DNA of 64,000 bases from DAOPYU01 sp942493245 (GTDB taxonomy: Bacteria > Sumerlaeota > Sumerlaeia > UBA8349): NCBI GenBank assembly GCA_942493245.1, contig OW818685.1:5828001-5892000 (forward strand). The letters run 5' to 3'. The notes under the pieces were generated by a model. The model ran no database searches. It saw nothing but the letters and a program-made list of their open reading frames with translations, and was not told where the DNA came from. Numbering within the stretch: position 1 is the first letter of the stretch; each line of letters begins with the position of its first letter. This document shows, in pieces, positions 55,784-63,911 of this stretch. Both the position numbers and the translations under genes were made by a program.

Positions 55784-56698
55784 TCAATGATACGTGATGC
55801 CGGCGAAGCGGCGTTTGATCGCATGGGAATATGAAACCGCCGGATGACCGAGCGCCAGCATCAAACCGGTCCGGTGTTTCGGGACATTGTACTGCTCGCG
55901 CAAACGGGCGTGGTACCGGAAAAAGTAACTCGGAAACCCGAGCATGATCGAACCCAGCCCGAGCGACTCGGCGGCCATCATGGCATATGTAGCGGCGATG
56001 ATCGGGTCGGCGTCGTCGGAACTGGTCGAACCCGAAAAATAGAGGGCGCAGGGTGCGCCGTAAAACCACAGATCCTCGCCCCGGCTGTCGGCCTCGAGGT
56101 AGGCGTCTATCACGGGCCGGACGAAGTCCCGCATCGTGCGGTAACCTTCTCCTCCGAGCCACGGGGAGAAGAACAGGAGCGAGAGCGGGTGGAGCCAGTA
56201 TTTCTGCCACACGCGGGCCGCCCCGAGCAAATTGGCGGTCAGGCCGCGAACCGCTTCCGGCGAGGGGAAAACCGACACGTGAACCTCGGAGGGGGGAATC
56301 CCCATGGGCGCGGTGGAAGCCGTTTCGAGAATCCGGTCCAAATCCTCGCGCGAGACGGGGGTGTCCCGATACTCGCGAATGGACCTCCGCGCGCGCGACA
56401 AATTGTGGAGGTGTTCCCACGTGGCCCGGCTATCACGCGGCGGAAGCGAGATCGCGTCTTCGGACAGTAAATCGCGCCCCGTGAGTGAGATAGCCCCGGG
56501 GGGACATACCGCCACGCACTGTCCGCACCCGATGCACCCGAAGCCTCGCGCCGGGTCTATCTGAATCGGCCCGCGCGGCTCGGGCTGAGTCAAAGGTCCG
56601 CCCTTGCACACCCGCGCACAGAGTCCACACCGGGAACAGAGATCAACGTCCAGTGCAACCTCCGCATTTCCGGGACAGCGGCCAAAATCGAGGGGCAT
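55784..56698 (-). CDS. nitroreductase-family protein with N-terminal ferredoxin domain
   Basis: A 304-residue protein. Two 4Fe-4S motifs come first: CSRCGLCARVC (about 21-31) and CIGCGQCVAVCP (about 55-66). The rest is the FMN-binding nitroreductase fold (SRARRSIREYRDTPV, ASTAPMGIPPSEVHVSV, ESLGLGSIMLGFPSYF and GLMLALGHP). Such ferredoxin-nitroreductases take electrons internally to reduce an unknown substrate. The ATG at 56698 has AAAGG upstream; in-frame ATGs at 56722 and 56770 are alternatives. Same strand as, and 63 bases upstream of, the TIM-barrel gene. Confidence 0.88.
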   Translation of the reverse strand: MPLDFGRCPGNAEVALDVDLCSRCGLCARVCKGGPLTQPEPRGPIQIDPARGFGCIGCGQCVAVCPPGAISLTGRDLLSEDAISLPPRDSRATWEHLHNLSRARRSIREYRDTPVSREDLDRILETASTAPMGIPPSEVHVSVFPSPEAVRGLTANLLGAARVWQKYWLHPLSLLFFSPWLGGEGYRTMRDFVRPVIDAYLEADSRGEDLWFYGAPCALYFSGSTSSDDADPIIAATYAMMAAESLGLGSIMLGFPSYFFRYHARLREQYNVPKHRTGLMLALGHPAVSYSHAIKRRFAGITYH

Positions 56699-56813
56699 GA
56701 TCCTTTTCTCTCCAGTCTCCATTGCGCGCTCAATCGAGTTCACTGTATCGTCGGGCGGGTAAGAGGTCAACGGTTTTGGCGCCGCCGACTGCGGGAAATT
56801 AAGGCGGAATAAG

Positions 56814-56902
56814 TCTCACGCCAAGGCGCTAAGGCGCAAAGTGGGTGAATAAGCGGTTTTCTCAAAAGAATTCCTTTGCGGCTTCGCGGCCTTGCGTGAG
56901 AT
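56814..56902. repeat. CACGCCAAGG palindrome, family C copy 1
   Basis: An imperfect palindrome of 89 bases: TCTCACGCCAAGGCGCTAAG and further at the left, CTTTGCGGCTTCGCGGCC with TTGCGTGAGA at the right. Confidence 0.8.
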
Positions 56903-56948
56903 GAAAGTCTGGCGGGGAAGAGGAAGAATGGAACGGAAAAACGAGGAA

Positions 56949-57035
56949 TCACGCCAAGACGCTAAGGCGCAAAGGAAAAGGGAATGACCGGCTTTCTTGT
57001 AAGTTTTCTTTGCGGCTTGGCGCCTTTGCGTGAGA
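56949..57035. repeat. CACGCCAAGG palindrome, family C copy 2
   Basis: An 87-base palindrome like copy 1 (TCACGCCAAGACGCTAAGGC ... CTTGGCGCCTTTGCGTGAGA), 46 bases further on. The two copies fill most of the 445-base gap 56699-57143. Confidence 0.8.
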
Positions 57036-57143
57036 TAAACAAACGGCATAGTGACCGAGAACCCATCTGTCACAATACTTTTTAACTCCGGATTTCCGGG
57101 TTTCGCCGATTTCGGTTCTGACCTTTGCTTGAGGAGAATAGAC

Positions 57144-57548
57144 ATGACCGAGAATGAGATAGCCAGAATCGTCGTGGATGCCTGTTATCGCATACACGTC
57201 GGTCTCGGACCGGGACTGCTGGAATCGGTCTATGAGGCGATATTAGCCCGCGAACTCGATGGACGCGGGTTACGAGTACAACGCCAGGTTGCCGTGCCCA
57301 TCGTCTGGGAGGGACAGACATTCGATGAGGGGTTCCGAGCGGATCTGATTGTAGAGGACAAACTGATCGTCGAGTTGAAGTCCGTGGAAAAGATCGCGCC
57401 GGTCCATGCCAAACAATTGCTCACGTATCTCCGATTGACGGAGCGACGTCTCGGGCTGTTGGTAAATTTCGGGGAAGCGTGGATCAAGGACGGGATCAAG
57501 CGTGTGGTGAACGGGCTGGAGGAAGAAGAACTCACGCCAAGGCACTAA
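57144..57548 (+). CDS. GxxExxY-family protein
   Basis: A 134-residue protein of the GxxExxY family, named for the motif seen here as GLLESVY (24-30). The fold is PD-(D/E)xK nuclease-like: ADLIVEDKLIVELKSVEK (66-83) supplies the acidic and lysine positions. Function is unknown. The ATG at 57144 follows GAGGAG. The last codons (EEELTPRH) and the stop lie inside the third family C palindrome, and two more copies are directly upstream; I recall other members also flanked by such palindromes. Confidence 0.9.
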   Translation: MTENEIARIVVDACYRIHVGLGPGLLESVYEAILARELDGRGLRVQRQVAVPIVWEGQTFDEGFRADLIVEDKLIVELKSVEKIAPVHAKQLLTYLRLTERRLGLLVNFGEAWIKDGIKRVVNGLEEEELTPRH

Positions 57549-57618
57549 GGCGCAAAGGAAAAGGGGGCGGGGATTTTTCTGAACGCGGTTCTTTGCGGCT
57601 TGGCGCCTTTGCGTGAGA
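57531..57618. repeat. CACGCCAAGG palindrome, family C copy 3
   Basis: An 88-base palindrome (CTCACGCCAAGGCACTAAGG ... CTTGGCGCCTTTGCGTGAGA) overlapping the end of the GxxExxY gene by 18 bases. Confidence 0.8.
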
Positions 57619-57725
57619 CAAACAATGAGGCGTTGGTTCGGGCAGTACGAGGTCTTTCCCCTCAACAAACCGGAAAACCAGAAAACCGTCTTGACAAACG
57701 CCGAGTGTCCCCGGTCTAATCCGAT

Positions 57726-59135
57726 ATGTCGTTCCTGTCTCTCACCCTCGCCTCTGCGGCTGCCGATGCGGTTCAAGGTTTTGATCCGCAATTGCTCTAT
57801 GCCACCCTGGGCGCACTGGCGGTTCTGCTGGGCCTGATCCTGATCTTCCACATCCAGGCGTTTCTGGCGCTCCTGCTCGCAAGCATCAGCCTGGGGCTTT
57901 TCTCGGGGATGAGCCTGAGCGACATCGCCGCGAGCCTCGACGCGGGAATGGGCAAGACGCTCGCGAGCATTGCAAGCGTCATCGGACTGGGGTCCATCTT
58001 CGGCAAGATTCTGGAGGACTCGGGCGGGGCCGAGGCGCTGGCGCGGGCGCTGCTGCGGAAGTTCGGCATTGACCGAGCCCCGTGGGCCCTGATGCTCGCG
58101 GGCTTCATGATTTCCATACCGGTCTTCTTCGATGTGGCGGTCGTGCTGCTCATGCCGATCCTCTATGTGCTCCATCGCGACACGAAGAAGTCGCTGCTTT
58201 TCTTCGCCTTCCCCCTGCTGGCCGGACTGGCGGTCACGCACGCCTTTGTGCCACCGACACCGGGACCGGTGGCCGCGGCGGGCATCCTGCCGGCGGACAT
58301 CGGGCTGGTGGTCCTGTGGGGCGTCATCATCGGTCTTCCGTGCGCGATCATCGGCGGCCCGCTTCTGGGCGTCTGGATGTCGCGCCGGATCTATATCGGA
58401 ATCCCACCCTACATCAAATGGGACGACACGGCGCGGGTCGAGGAAGGGCTGCCCTCGTTCTGGCTGGTCTTCGGCCTCATCGGCCTGCCGTTGCTCCTGA
58501 TGCTCGGGGGGAGCGTAGTGGATTTGTCAGTGAAGAAGGAAATGCTGGAGGCCTCGAACTGGACCGCGCTGGCGGCCTTCCTGGGCCGTCCCCTGGTTGC
58601 GCTCCTCCTCGCGACACTCGGCGCGTGGTACCAGCTCGGCGTCCGGCGGGGTTTTTCTCTTGAAAAACTCCAGGAGATCGCCGGTGCGGCGCTCGAACCG
58701 GCTGGTCTGATCATTCTGGTGACCGGCGCGGGTGGCGTGTTCAAAGAGATGCTCGTGGCCAGCGGAGCCGGCACGGCGCTCGCCGGGGCGCTCCAGTCGT
58801 GGCCGGTCAGCCCGATCCTGCTGGCGTGGATTCTCGCGGCGGTGGTGCGCGCGCTTCAGGGTTCGGCCACCGTGGCGATGCTGACGGCGGCGGGGTTCAT
58901 GGCTCCCGTGGTCAAGCAACTCGGCCTGAGCGACCATCTATTGGCCATCTGTGTGATCTCGATCTCGTCGGGCGCCACGGTGCTTTCGCATGTCAACGAC
59001 AGCGGTTTCTGGATGATCAGCCGCTATCTGGGCATGAGCGAAAAACAAATGCTGCGCTCGTGGACCATCCTGGAAACGGTCATCGGCGTCTCGGGCCTCG
59101 TCTTCTGCCTCCTGGCGGCGGCGCTGGTGGGGTGA
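57726..59135 (+). CDS. GntP-family sugar-acid permease
   Basis: A 469-residue inner-membrane carrier with about twelve helices. GntP features: GMGKTLASIASVIGLGSIFGKILEDSGGAE (about 73-103), MISIPVFFDVAVVLLMPI, THAFVPPTPGPVAAAGIL and the C-terminal VRALQGSATVAMLTAAGF and SGATVLSHVNDSGFWMISRYLGM. Known members import gluconate or related aldonates with protons. No kinase or dehydratase is next to it. The ribosome site is weak. Confidence 0.93.
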   Translation: MSFLSLTLASAAADAVQGFDPQLLYATLGALAVLLGLILIFHIQAFLALLLASISLGLFSGMSLSDIAASLDAGMGKTLASIASVIGLGSIFGKILEDSGGAEALARALLRKFGIDRAPWALMLAGFMISIPVFFDVAVVLLMPILYVLHRDTKKSLLFFAFPLLAGLAVTHAFVPPTPGPVAAAGILPADIGLVVLWGVIIGLPCAIIGGPLLGVWMSRRIYIGIPPYIKWDDTARVEEGLPSFWLVFGLIGLPLLLMLGGSVVDLSVKKEMLEASNWTALAAFLGRPLVALLLATLGAWYQLGVRRGFSLEKLQEIAGAALEPAGLIILVTGAGGVFKEMLVASGAGTALAGALQSWPVSPILLAWILAAVVRALQGSATVAMLTAAGFMAPVVKQLGLSDHLLAICVISISSGATVLSHVNDSGFWMISRYLGMSEKQMLRSWTILETVIGVSGLVFCLLAAALVG

Positions 59136-59157
59136 CCTCCTTCACCGGAGAGAACCA

Positions 59158-59280
59158 AATAATAAACCACCAAGGTACCAATGCGCCAAGGCACAAATAA
59201 CCAGGGAGCCAGGATGCCCAATCTGGGAGTCGACAAATTAACTTTTCCTTGGTGTCTTGGTGCCTTGGTGGTGAAAATAA
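59158..59280. repeat. CCACCAAGG-type palindromic repeat
   Basis: ACCACCAAGGTACCAATGCG and CAAGGCACAA at the left are mirrored by TTCCTTGGTGTCTTGGTGCC and TTGGTGGTG at the right. It sits exactly between the convergent GntP and HTH genes. Confidence 0.75.
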
Positions 59281-59299
59281 ATGGAGACGCCTCCCCCCA

Positions 59300-59533
59300 T
59301 CAGAGGCGTCGCCGCGGGGGCGCTTTGGGTTTGATATCCAGCCCCAGTTCGACGTGGTTGCGGCGGCTGCCGTCGGTGACAAAACGGTCTATGCTGTCGC
59401 GGGTGATGCGCATGGAGCGCGGCCCCAGCCGCACGGCGTCGAGTTTCCCCTCCTGCACCATCTGATAGATTCGCTTCCGGGACACATCCAGCAACTTGGC
59501 AACACGATAGACTCTCCAGAGTTCAGCCAACAT
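59300..59533 (-). CDS. excisionase-type helix-turn-helix DNA-binding protein
   Basis: A 77-residue protein: YRVAKLLDVSRKRIYQMVQEGKLDAVRLGPRSMRITRDSIDRFV is a complete HTH_17 domain, with a basic 30-residue tail. Such proteins are found as excisionases, toxin-antitoxin regulators and stand-alone repressors. AAAAGGAG precedes the ATG. No integrase is near. An 11-bp direct-repeat array lies 170-225 bases upstream of its start. Confidence 0.88.
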   Translation of the reverse strand: MLAELWRVYRVAKLLDVSRKRIYQMVQEGKLDAVRLGPRSMRITRDSIDRFVTDGSRRNHVELGLDIKPKAPPRRRL

Positions 59534-59704
59534 TTAAAATGCACTCCTTTTCGTTCGAGTAAGGTTGCCCGCGTCCCGGCAGAACGTCGGACGGCGGGTT
59601 GCTTGCTTGCCCCTTTTGGAGAACGGCGGGGTGGACCGTTCCGTTCCTCAGGGGGCCTTGCCGGGTTCTTTCTACCCGCTGGGGGGCGCTGGCGTCCCTT
59701 GATC

Positions 59705-59759
59705 TTCCTTGCATTTTCCTTGTATTTTGACTGTATTTTGCTTGGATTCTGTTTGCATT
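59705..59759. repeat. 11-bp tandem array with phased A/T tracts
   Basis: Five units of exactly 11 bp: TTCCTTGCATT, TTCCTTGTATT, TTGACTGTATT, TTGCTTGGATT, CTGTTTGCATT. Each ends ATT and most start TT, so AAAAT tracts recur about once per helical turn on the other strand. It is an AT-rich island in the 357-base gap between the divergent HTH and DUF4870 genes; the rest of the gap is GC-rich with no gene. Confidence 0.75.
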
Positions 59760-59890
59760 TTTCAGGGGACTTTGATAAACAAGCACTTATATGAACCTGC
59801 AGGAGAAACGGGCGGAATCGAACTTCGTCCGGCCGGTGGGGTGTACACACGGGGAATGCGAAAAAAGTCTGCCACACAGGGACACACACG

Positions 59891-60583
59891 GTGACCAACG
59901 AGCCGTCGGGGGACGACACACGAGTGAAGAACGGAAGCGTTCGGCTGGCTTCGGCGGAGCGGCGCCGTCCACCGCGCGAGCTGCCCCCTCTGTTGCCCGA
60001 CGAGCGGGTCGTCGCAGCGTTGTGCCACCTGTCCACACTGGTCCCGTTATGGGCCGTGCCGGCCAATGCGCTGCTCTTCTTTCTGTTCCGGCAAAGCAGC
60101 CGTACGATTTGTTTCCACGCCCGGCAGGGCATCCATTACCATTTTCTCTTTCTGGTGGTGGCGGTTCCCTTCCTGTTGATGATCCCGCTCGAGAACCTGT
60201 TGATTCTGGCCGGGATTCCACAGAGCATGGCCCACAAACTGCCCACGATGGCGTTTGCGTTGCTCGGGATTCTGTATCTGGTCTATGCCGCTTTCTGTCT
60301 GGTGGGAGTCGTCCAGGCGTTGCAGGGGAAAAGTTACGCTTATCCCCTGCCGGCTCCGTTGTCGCGGGCCAAACAGGCGCCGGTCTATATCCGGGTCTCA
60401 GCTGGACCTCCGCCCTCCTCGCCAGATGAATCAGAGCCTCCTGCTTCGGACGAGCAAAACGCACCGGAACAAAAAGTAGCCGAGGTCGTGGAATTGAACT
60501 CGAAGCCGCTCCCAATGGATAATTCCGCTGAAAACGATCGGGAGGAGAATCGGGACGAAACGCGGGCCGGATGGATAAAATAG
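59891..60583 (+). CDS. DUF4870-family membrane protein
   Basis: A 230-residue protein. The middle (about 38-150) is a DUF4870 domain: ERVVAALCHLSTLVPLWAVPANALLFFLF, TICFHARQGIHYHFLFLVVAVPFLL, and a third helix pair ending VGVVQALQGKSYAYPL. The N-terminal 35 and C-terminal 80 residues are charged and disordered-looking. GTG start. Function of the family is unknown; it often sits in membranes beside transport or tubulin-like genes, but nothing here informs. Confidence 0.82.
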   Translation: MTNEPSGDDTRVKNGSVRLASAERRRPPRELPPLLPDERVVAALCHLSTLVPLWAVPANALLFFLFRQSSRTICFHARQGIHYHFLFLVVAVPFLLMIPLENLLILAGIPQSMAHKLPTMAFALLGILYLVYAAFCLVGVVQALQGKSYAYPLPAPLSRAKQAPVYIRVSAGPPPSSPDESEPPASDEQNAPEQKVAEVVELNSKPLPMDNSAENDREENRDETRAGWIK

Positions 60584-60663
60584 AGGAACAGGGGTAGAAG
60601 CTCCTTGATTCTTCATCCTCACACTTGAAGGATTCAAGGAAATCAAATTTATTGAGGTTTTTT

Positions 60664-60757
60664 GCCCCCGGAGGGGGCGACGGTCAGTAGCCGGGGGTGA
60701 CCGAAGGGAACCCCCGGAAGAGAGTGCAAAACAAGATCAAGCCCCGGAGGGGCGACA
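60664..60757. repeat. dispersed palindrome-rich repeat, family A copy 3 (shortened)
   Basis: CCCCCGGAGGGGG, CCGGGGGTGACCGAAGGGAA and CCCCGGAGGGG, in the order of family A. A further hairpin of the GCCGGCGGGGACGCCGGC type follows at 60823-60840. These occupy most of the 314-base gap before the next gene. Confidence 0.75.
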
Positions 60758-60897
60758 GAAACGTGAAGGATTGGGGAGAAGCAAAGAGGTAAACGGCAAG
60801 ACGCGGGGTGAGGCTTCCGTTCGCCGGCGGGGACGCCGGCGGTACAGAACCGCGAGACCGAAGGACACACAGGCGGCATACAGGACAGGAAATTCCA

Positions 60898-61635
60898 ATG
60901 AGCGCATTGCGGGTCATGGTGGTAGGCAAGCACCAGCAGGAAGTCATCTCCCAGCTGGACCGCTTTGGGCTGGAACTGGATGAAAGTCACCCGGAGGTGG
61001 TGATTTCCTACGGAGGCGACGGAACGCTCCTCGGAGCGGAACGGGCCTGGCCCGGAGTGCCCAAGGTGGCCTTGCGCGACAGTCAGCGGTGCCGCACCTG
61101 CTCGCACGAGTCGAACGAAGTCATTCTGCGCCACCTGGCCGAAGGACGGCTGAAGCGGACCGAGTTCATGAAACTCGAGGCCTCGGCGCGAGGCCGAAGG
61201 CTGGTGTGCCTGAACAACGTCATCGTCCACAACGCCATTATTACCTCGGGCGTGCGCTACCGGGTGTGGATAGACGACGAATCCTACGGCGACCGGGAAA
61301 TCGTGGGGGACGGCCTGGTGGTGTCCACGCCCTTCGGGTCCGCGGCTTACTATCGAAGCATTACGCACAGCACGATCCGGGTGGGAATCGGCCTGGCGTT
61401 CAACAACAGTATCGAGCCGATCAACCATCTGGTGCTCGCAGAGAGCAGTTTAATTCGAATCCGGATCACACGGGGTCCTGCAACATTGACGGGGGATCAG
61501 GCGCCCGACAAAATCGAAGTGGACCGCGGCGACGAGATTCTGATCTGCCGATCGGAACACGCAGCCACAATTCTGGTGTACGACCGGGTCCAGTATCCGG
61601 CGGATCAGTTTATTTTCTTCCCCCATGACAAGTAG
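60898..61635 (+). CDS. NAD kinase-like protein
   Basis: A 245-residue protein of the NAD/diacylglycerol-kinase-like fold. Seen: VVISYGGDGTLLGAERAW, the GGDGT phosphate-donor motif (48-52), then a glycine-rich GDGLVVSTPFGSAAYYRSITHS block like the NADK domain (canonical STPTGSTAY). The usual ND motif is changed: CLNNVIVHN instead of LNDxxI. It is shorter than typical NADK (about 290), and about 65 residues of the N-terminal domain are missing. It may make NADP or bind another nucleotide. The inactive-ketosynthase gene starts 47 bases downstream. Confidence 0.8.
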   Translation: MSALRVMVVGKHQQEVISQLDRFGLELDESHPEVVISYGGDGTLLGAERAWPGVPKVALRDSQRCRTCSHESNEVILRHLAEGRLKRTEFMKLEASARGRRLVCLNNVIVHNAIITSGVRYRVWIDDESYGDREIVGDGLVVSTPFGSAAYYRSITHSTIRVGIGLAFNNSIEPINHLVLAESSLIRIRITRGPATLTGDQAPDKIEVDRGDEILICRSEHAATILVYDRVQYPADQFIFFPHDK

Positions 61636-61682
61636 CGGGAGATGAGACGAACGGAGGCGACTCCGTAGCAGGAAGGGCAGAC

Positions 61683-62924
61683 ATGAGCGACAAACTGGTA
61701 ATCAGCGGTCTGGGCGTTCTGGCGCCGAACGCGATTGGATCGGTGGGATTCTGTGAAGCGATTCGGTCGGGCCAGTCGGGTATCCGCCGACTGGAAGAAT
61801 TGGGTGCGGTGGGCTACCACACCCAGATCGGAGGGATGATTGACCGCAGCGTTCTGACGCCGTTGCTCGAGCGCGACGAGGAAGCGGCGCAGCTCGACCT
61901 GACGGCGGGTCTGTGCCTGCTCGCCGCGCAAATGGCGTGCGAGGAAGCGCAGATTGACCAGCCCGACGGACGCGCAGGGTTGCGGTTGGCGGTGCTGGTC
62001 GGTTCCGCCTGCGGACCGGTCCAGGCGCTCGAGGAGATCTATCGGGAACTGGCCCGGTCGGAGACGCCTGTGGTGCGTCCGTCCCGGGTTCAACGCGCTT
62101 TTCCGTACTCGCCCGCGAGCGCCGTTGCCAAGCGCTTTCAGGCGCAGGGCGCCTGTCAAATGGTCAACGCGGGTGGCGCTTCGTCGCTGGCGGCACTGGC
62201 CACGGCGGCCAGCCTCATCCGCTCGGGCGTCGTGGATGTTGCGCTCGTGGGCGGGGTGGACTGCCCCCTGGCGCCAGATTACTTCCGCCTGTGGGACGCC
62301 GTGCGGTTGCTGACGCGCGACCATAACCGTCAGCCCGAGACCGCATCGCGCCCCTTCGACTACGCGCGGAGCGGCATTGTCCTGGCCGAGGGGTGCGGTT
62401 TTGTCGTGCTGGAGCGCGAAGAAACGGCGCGGGCGCGTGAGGTGTCCCTCTATGCGGAAGTATTGGGATTAGGCCAGAGTTTCTGCGGTCCCTCGGATGG
62501 CCGGGCGCGCACGGCGGCCCAGGCCGCCTCGATGTCGCAGGCGATCGCGCAAGCCGGAACGGCTTGTCCACAGATCGAGCACGTTCAGGCAAGCGCCATG
62601 TCGTCGCCGTCGGGCGACGCGCAGGAGGCCGAAGCAATTGCGCAGGCATTGGGCAATCAAGTTGGACTCGCGCTGGTCAGTTCGGTCAAGTCCATGATCG
62701 GCCAGTCGCCCGGCGCGGCGGGCATGCTGTCGCTGATCGCGACGCTGCTGGGGATAAAAGAAGGGTTCATCCCCCCGACGCTCAACCTCCACGAGCCGGA
62801 CGCGGAATTTTCCGCGCTGCGGTTTGTGCCCGACGAAGCGCAGCCGTTCGTTTATTCAACGGCTCTGGTCAACGCCTTCGACCCGGCGGGTCTGAACGCC
62901 TCGGTGGTCGTGCGGGAGTGCTGA
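61683..62924 (+). CDS. ketosynthase-like protein lacking the catalytic triad (chain-length-factor-like)
   Basis: A 413-residue thiolase-fold protein aligned end to end with FabF/KAS II-type ketosynthases: GLGVLAPNAIG at the start, PYSPASAVAKRF, GGVDCPLAPDYF, RPFDYARSGIVLAEGCGFVVLE, LNLHEPD. The nucleophile region is VNAGGASSLAAL (162-171), with Gly165 where Cys belongs; the first histidine is Ser304 (VQASAMSSPSGD), the second Gln341 (KSMIGQSPGAAG). All three catalytic residues are therefore gone while the fold is well kept, as in chain-length factors of type II polyketide systems (which have Gln for Cys). No active partner KS or acyl carrier protein is in view. AGGAAGGG precedes the ATG. Confidence 0.85.
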   Translation: MSDKLVISGLGVLAPNAIGSVGFCEAIRSGQSGIRRLEELGAVGYHTQIGGMIDRSVLTPLLERDEEAAQLDLTAGLCLLAAQMACEEAQIDQPDGRAGLRLAVLVGSACGPVQALEEIYRELARSETPVVRPSRVQRAFPYSPASAVAKRFQAQGACQMVNAGGASSLAALATAASLIRSGVVDVALVGGVDCPLAPDYFRLWDAVRLLTRDHNRQPETASRPFDYARSGIVLAEGCGFVVLEREETARAREVSLYAEVLGLGQSFCGPSDGRARTAAQAASMSQAIAQAGTACPQIEHVQASAMSSPSGDAQEAEAIAQALGNQVGLALVSSVKSMIGQSPGAAGMLSLIATLLGIKEGFIPPTLNLHEPDAEFSALRFVPDEAQPFVYSTALVNAFDPAGLNASVVVREC

Positions 62925-63009
62925 ACGAAAGAGACTGAGACAAGGGCTTTGGAAAAGGATTGCGCCAGACGGTCGCCCGATGCGTAAGGCCATGCAAGGC
63001 TGAAAAGCG

Positions 63010-63311
63010 ATGGCGAACATTCCGGTGGACCGGGAACTTCTCGCGACTTTCTGTCAGCAGCGCCACATCCGGCGGCTGTCTCTGTTCGGTTCCGTCTTGC
63101 GTCCGATTTTAGCCCCCAGAGCGACGTGGACGTGCTGGTGGAGTTTGAACCGGCCCACACGCCGGGACTTCTGGGCATAGCGCGCCTGGAACGGGAACTG
63201 TCCGCTTTCTTTGACGGCCACAAGACCGATCTGCGAACCGCCGAGGACTTGAGCCGACACTTTCGCCAGGAGGTTCTTCAGAGTGTGGAGGTCCAGTATG
63301 CGCAGGGATGA
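63010..63311 (+). pseudogene. MNT-type nucleotidyltransferase, frameshifted
   Basis: The first frame (63010-about 63100) gives MANIPVDRELLATFCQQRHIRRLSLFGSVLR, the start of a minimal nucleotidyltransferase. One base appears to be missing near 63101, after which the frame continues as DFSPQSDVDVLVEF and LLGIARLERELSAFFDG, through to the TGA at 63311. The GSxxR ... DVDV catalytic motif is thus split. MNT proteins are antitoxins that AMPylate HEPN toxins. A sequencing error cannot be excluded. Confidence 0.75.
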
Positions 63312-63387
63312 CCGTGTGCGTCTGTGGCGCATGCTGGATGCAGATCAGGAGGCCCTGATGCTTCGGGAAACCTTCGAAATAGATTGA
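63298..63387 (+). pseudogene. HEPN (DUF86-like) toxin remnant
   Basis: The ATG at 63298 overlaps the end of the MNT gene, as in MNT-HEPN pairs. MRRDDRVRLWRMLDADQEAL matches the first helix of DUF86/HEPN proteins, but the frame stops after 29 residues, while an intact toxin has about 110. The RNase motif region is absent. Confidence 0.6.
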
Positions 63388-63410
63388 CCTCTCGAAAATG
63401 GGAAACCCCG

Positions 63411-63911
63411 ATGGATCTCGACAGGTATAGCATAGTCTTTCCGACGGCCTGCCTTCTTTCGGCTTTCTGTGGCGGGTTTCTGTCCAAGCAATATGGTTTC
63501 TGGGCCTTGATCTGGGGGAGTTTCGTTGCGTTCCCGTTTGCCTGTGTTTTCATGGTTGTACTCTCCGACATGTGTTCCTTCATGAGCGGTCTTCTGGGTG
63601 AATTCAGACAGAGAAACCCGGACTGCCAGAAGTGCGGAGCAAACCAATATGAAAGTATTGGCTATAAGAGTCTGAACACCCGTATCGGTCGAGAAGTTGT
63701 CCAATGTACGGTGTGTGGCGCGCGATATGCCACTCAATTTGATGAAGGGACCGATTTTCCAACTCGTGAATTGTGTTATCTCTTGGAGCCAAATGGAGAC
63801 AGGGAAAGATTGTACGCAAAAAGAGGGGCGCTGGTATGGGGGAAATGGAAGAAGATCCCAATCGTTCCATCTCATGAGAAAGTCCCCCACAAGAGGATCT
63901 CTGGCAAATGA
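63411..63911 (+). CDS. membrane protein with two CxxC pairs, unknown function
   Basis: A 166-residue protein. Two hydrophobic helices near the N-terminus (about 9-24 and 30-48) are followed by a cytoplasmic zinc-ribbon-like region: CQKCGANQYES and VQCTVCGARYATQF, with about 30 residues between the pairs. The tail is charged and basic. No family recognised. The stop overlaps the start of the next gene (ATGA at 63908), so the two are probably coupled. Confidence 0.65.
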   Translation: MDLDRYSIVFPTACLLSAFCGGFLSKQYGFWALIWGSFVAFPFACVFMVVLSDMCSFMSGLLGEFRQRNPDCQKCGANQYESIGYKSLNTRIGREVVQCTVCGARYATQFDEGTDFPTRELCYLLEPNGDRERLYAKRGALVWGKWKKIPIVPSHEKVPHKRISGK

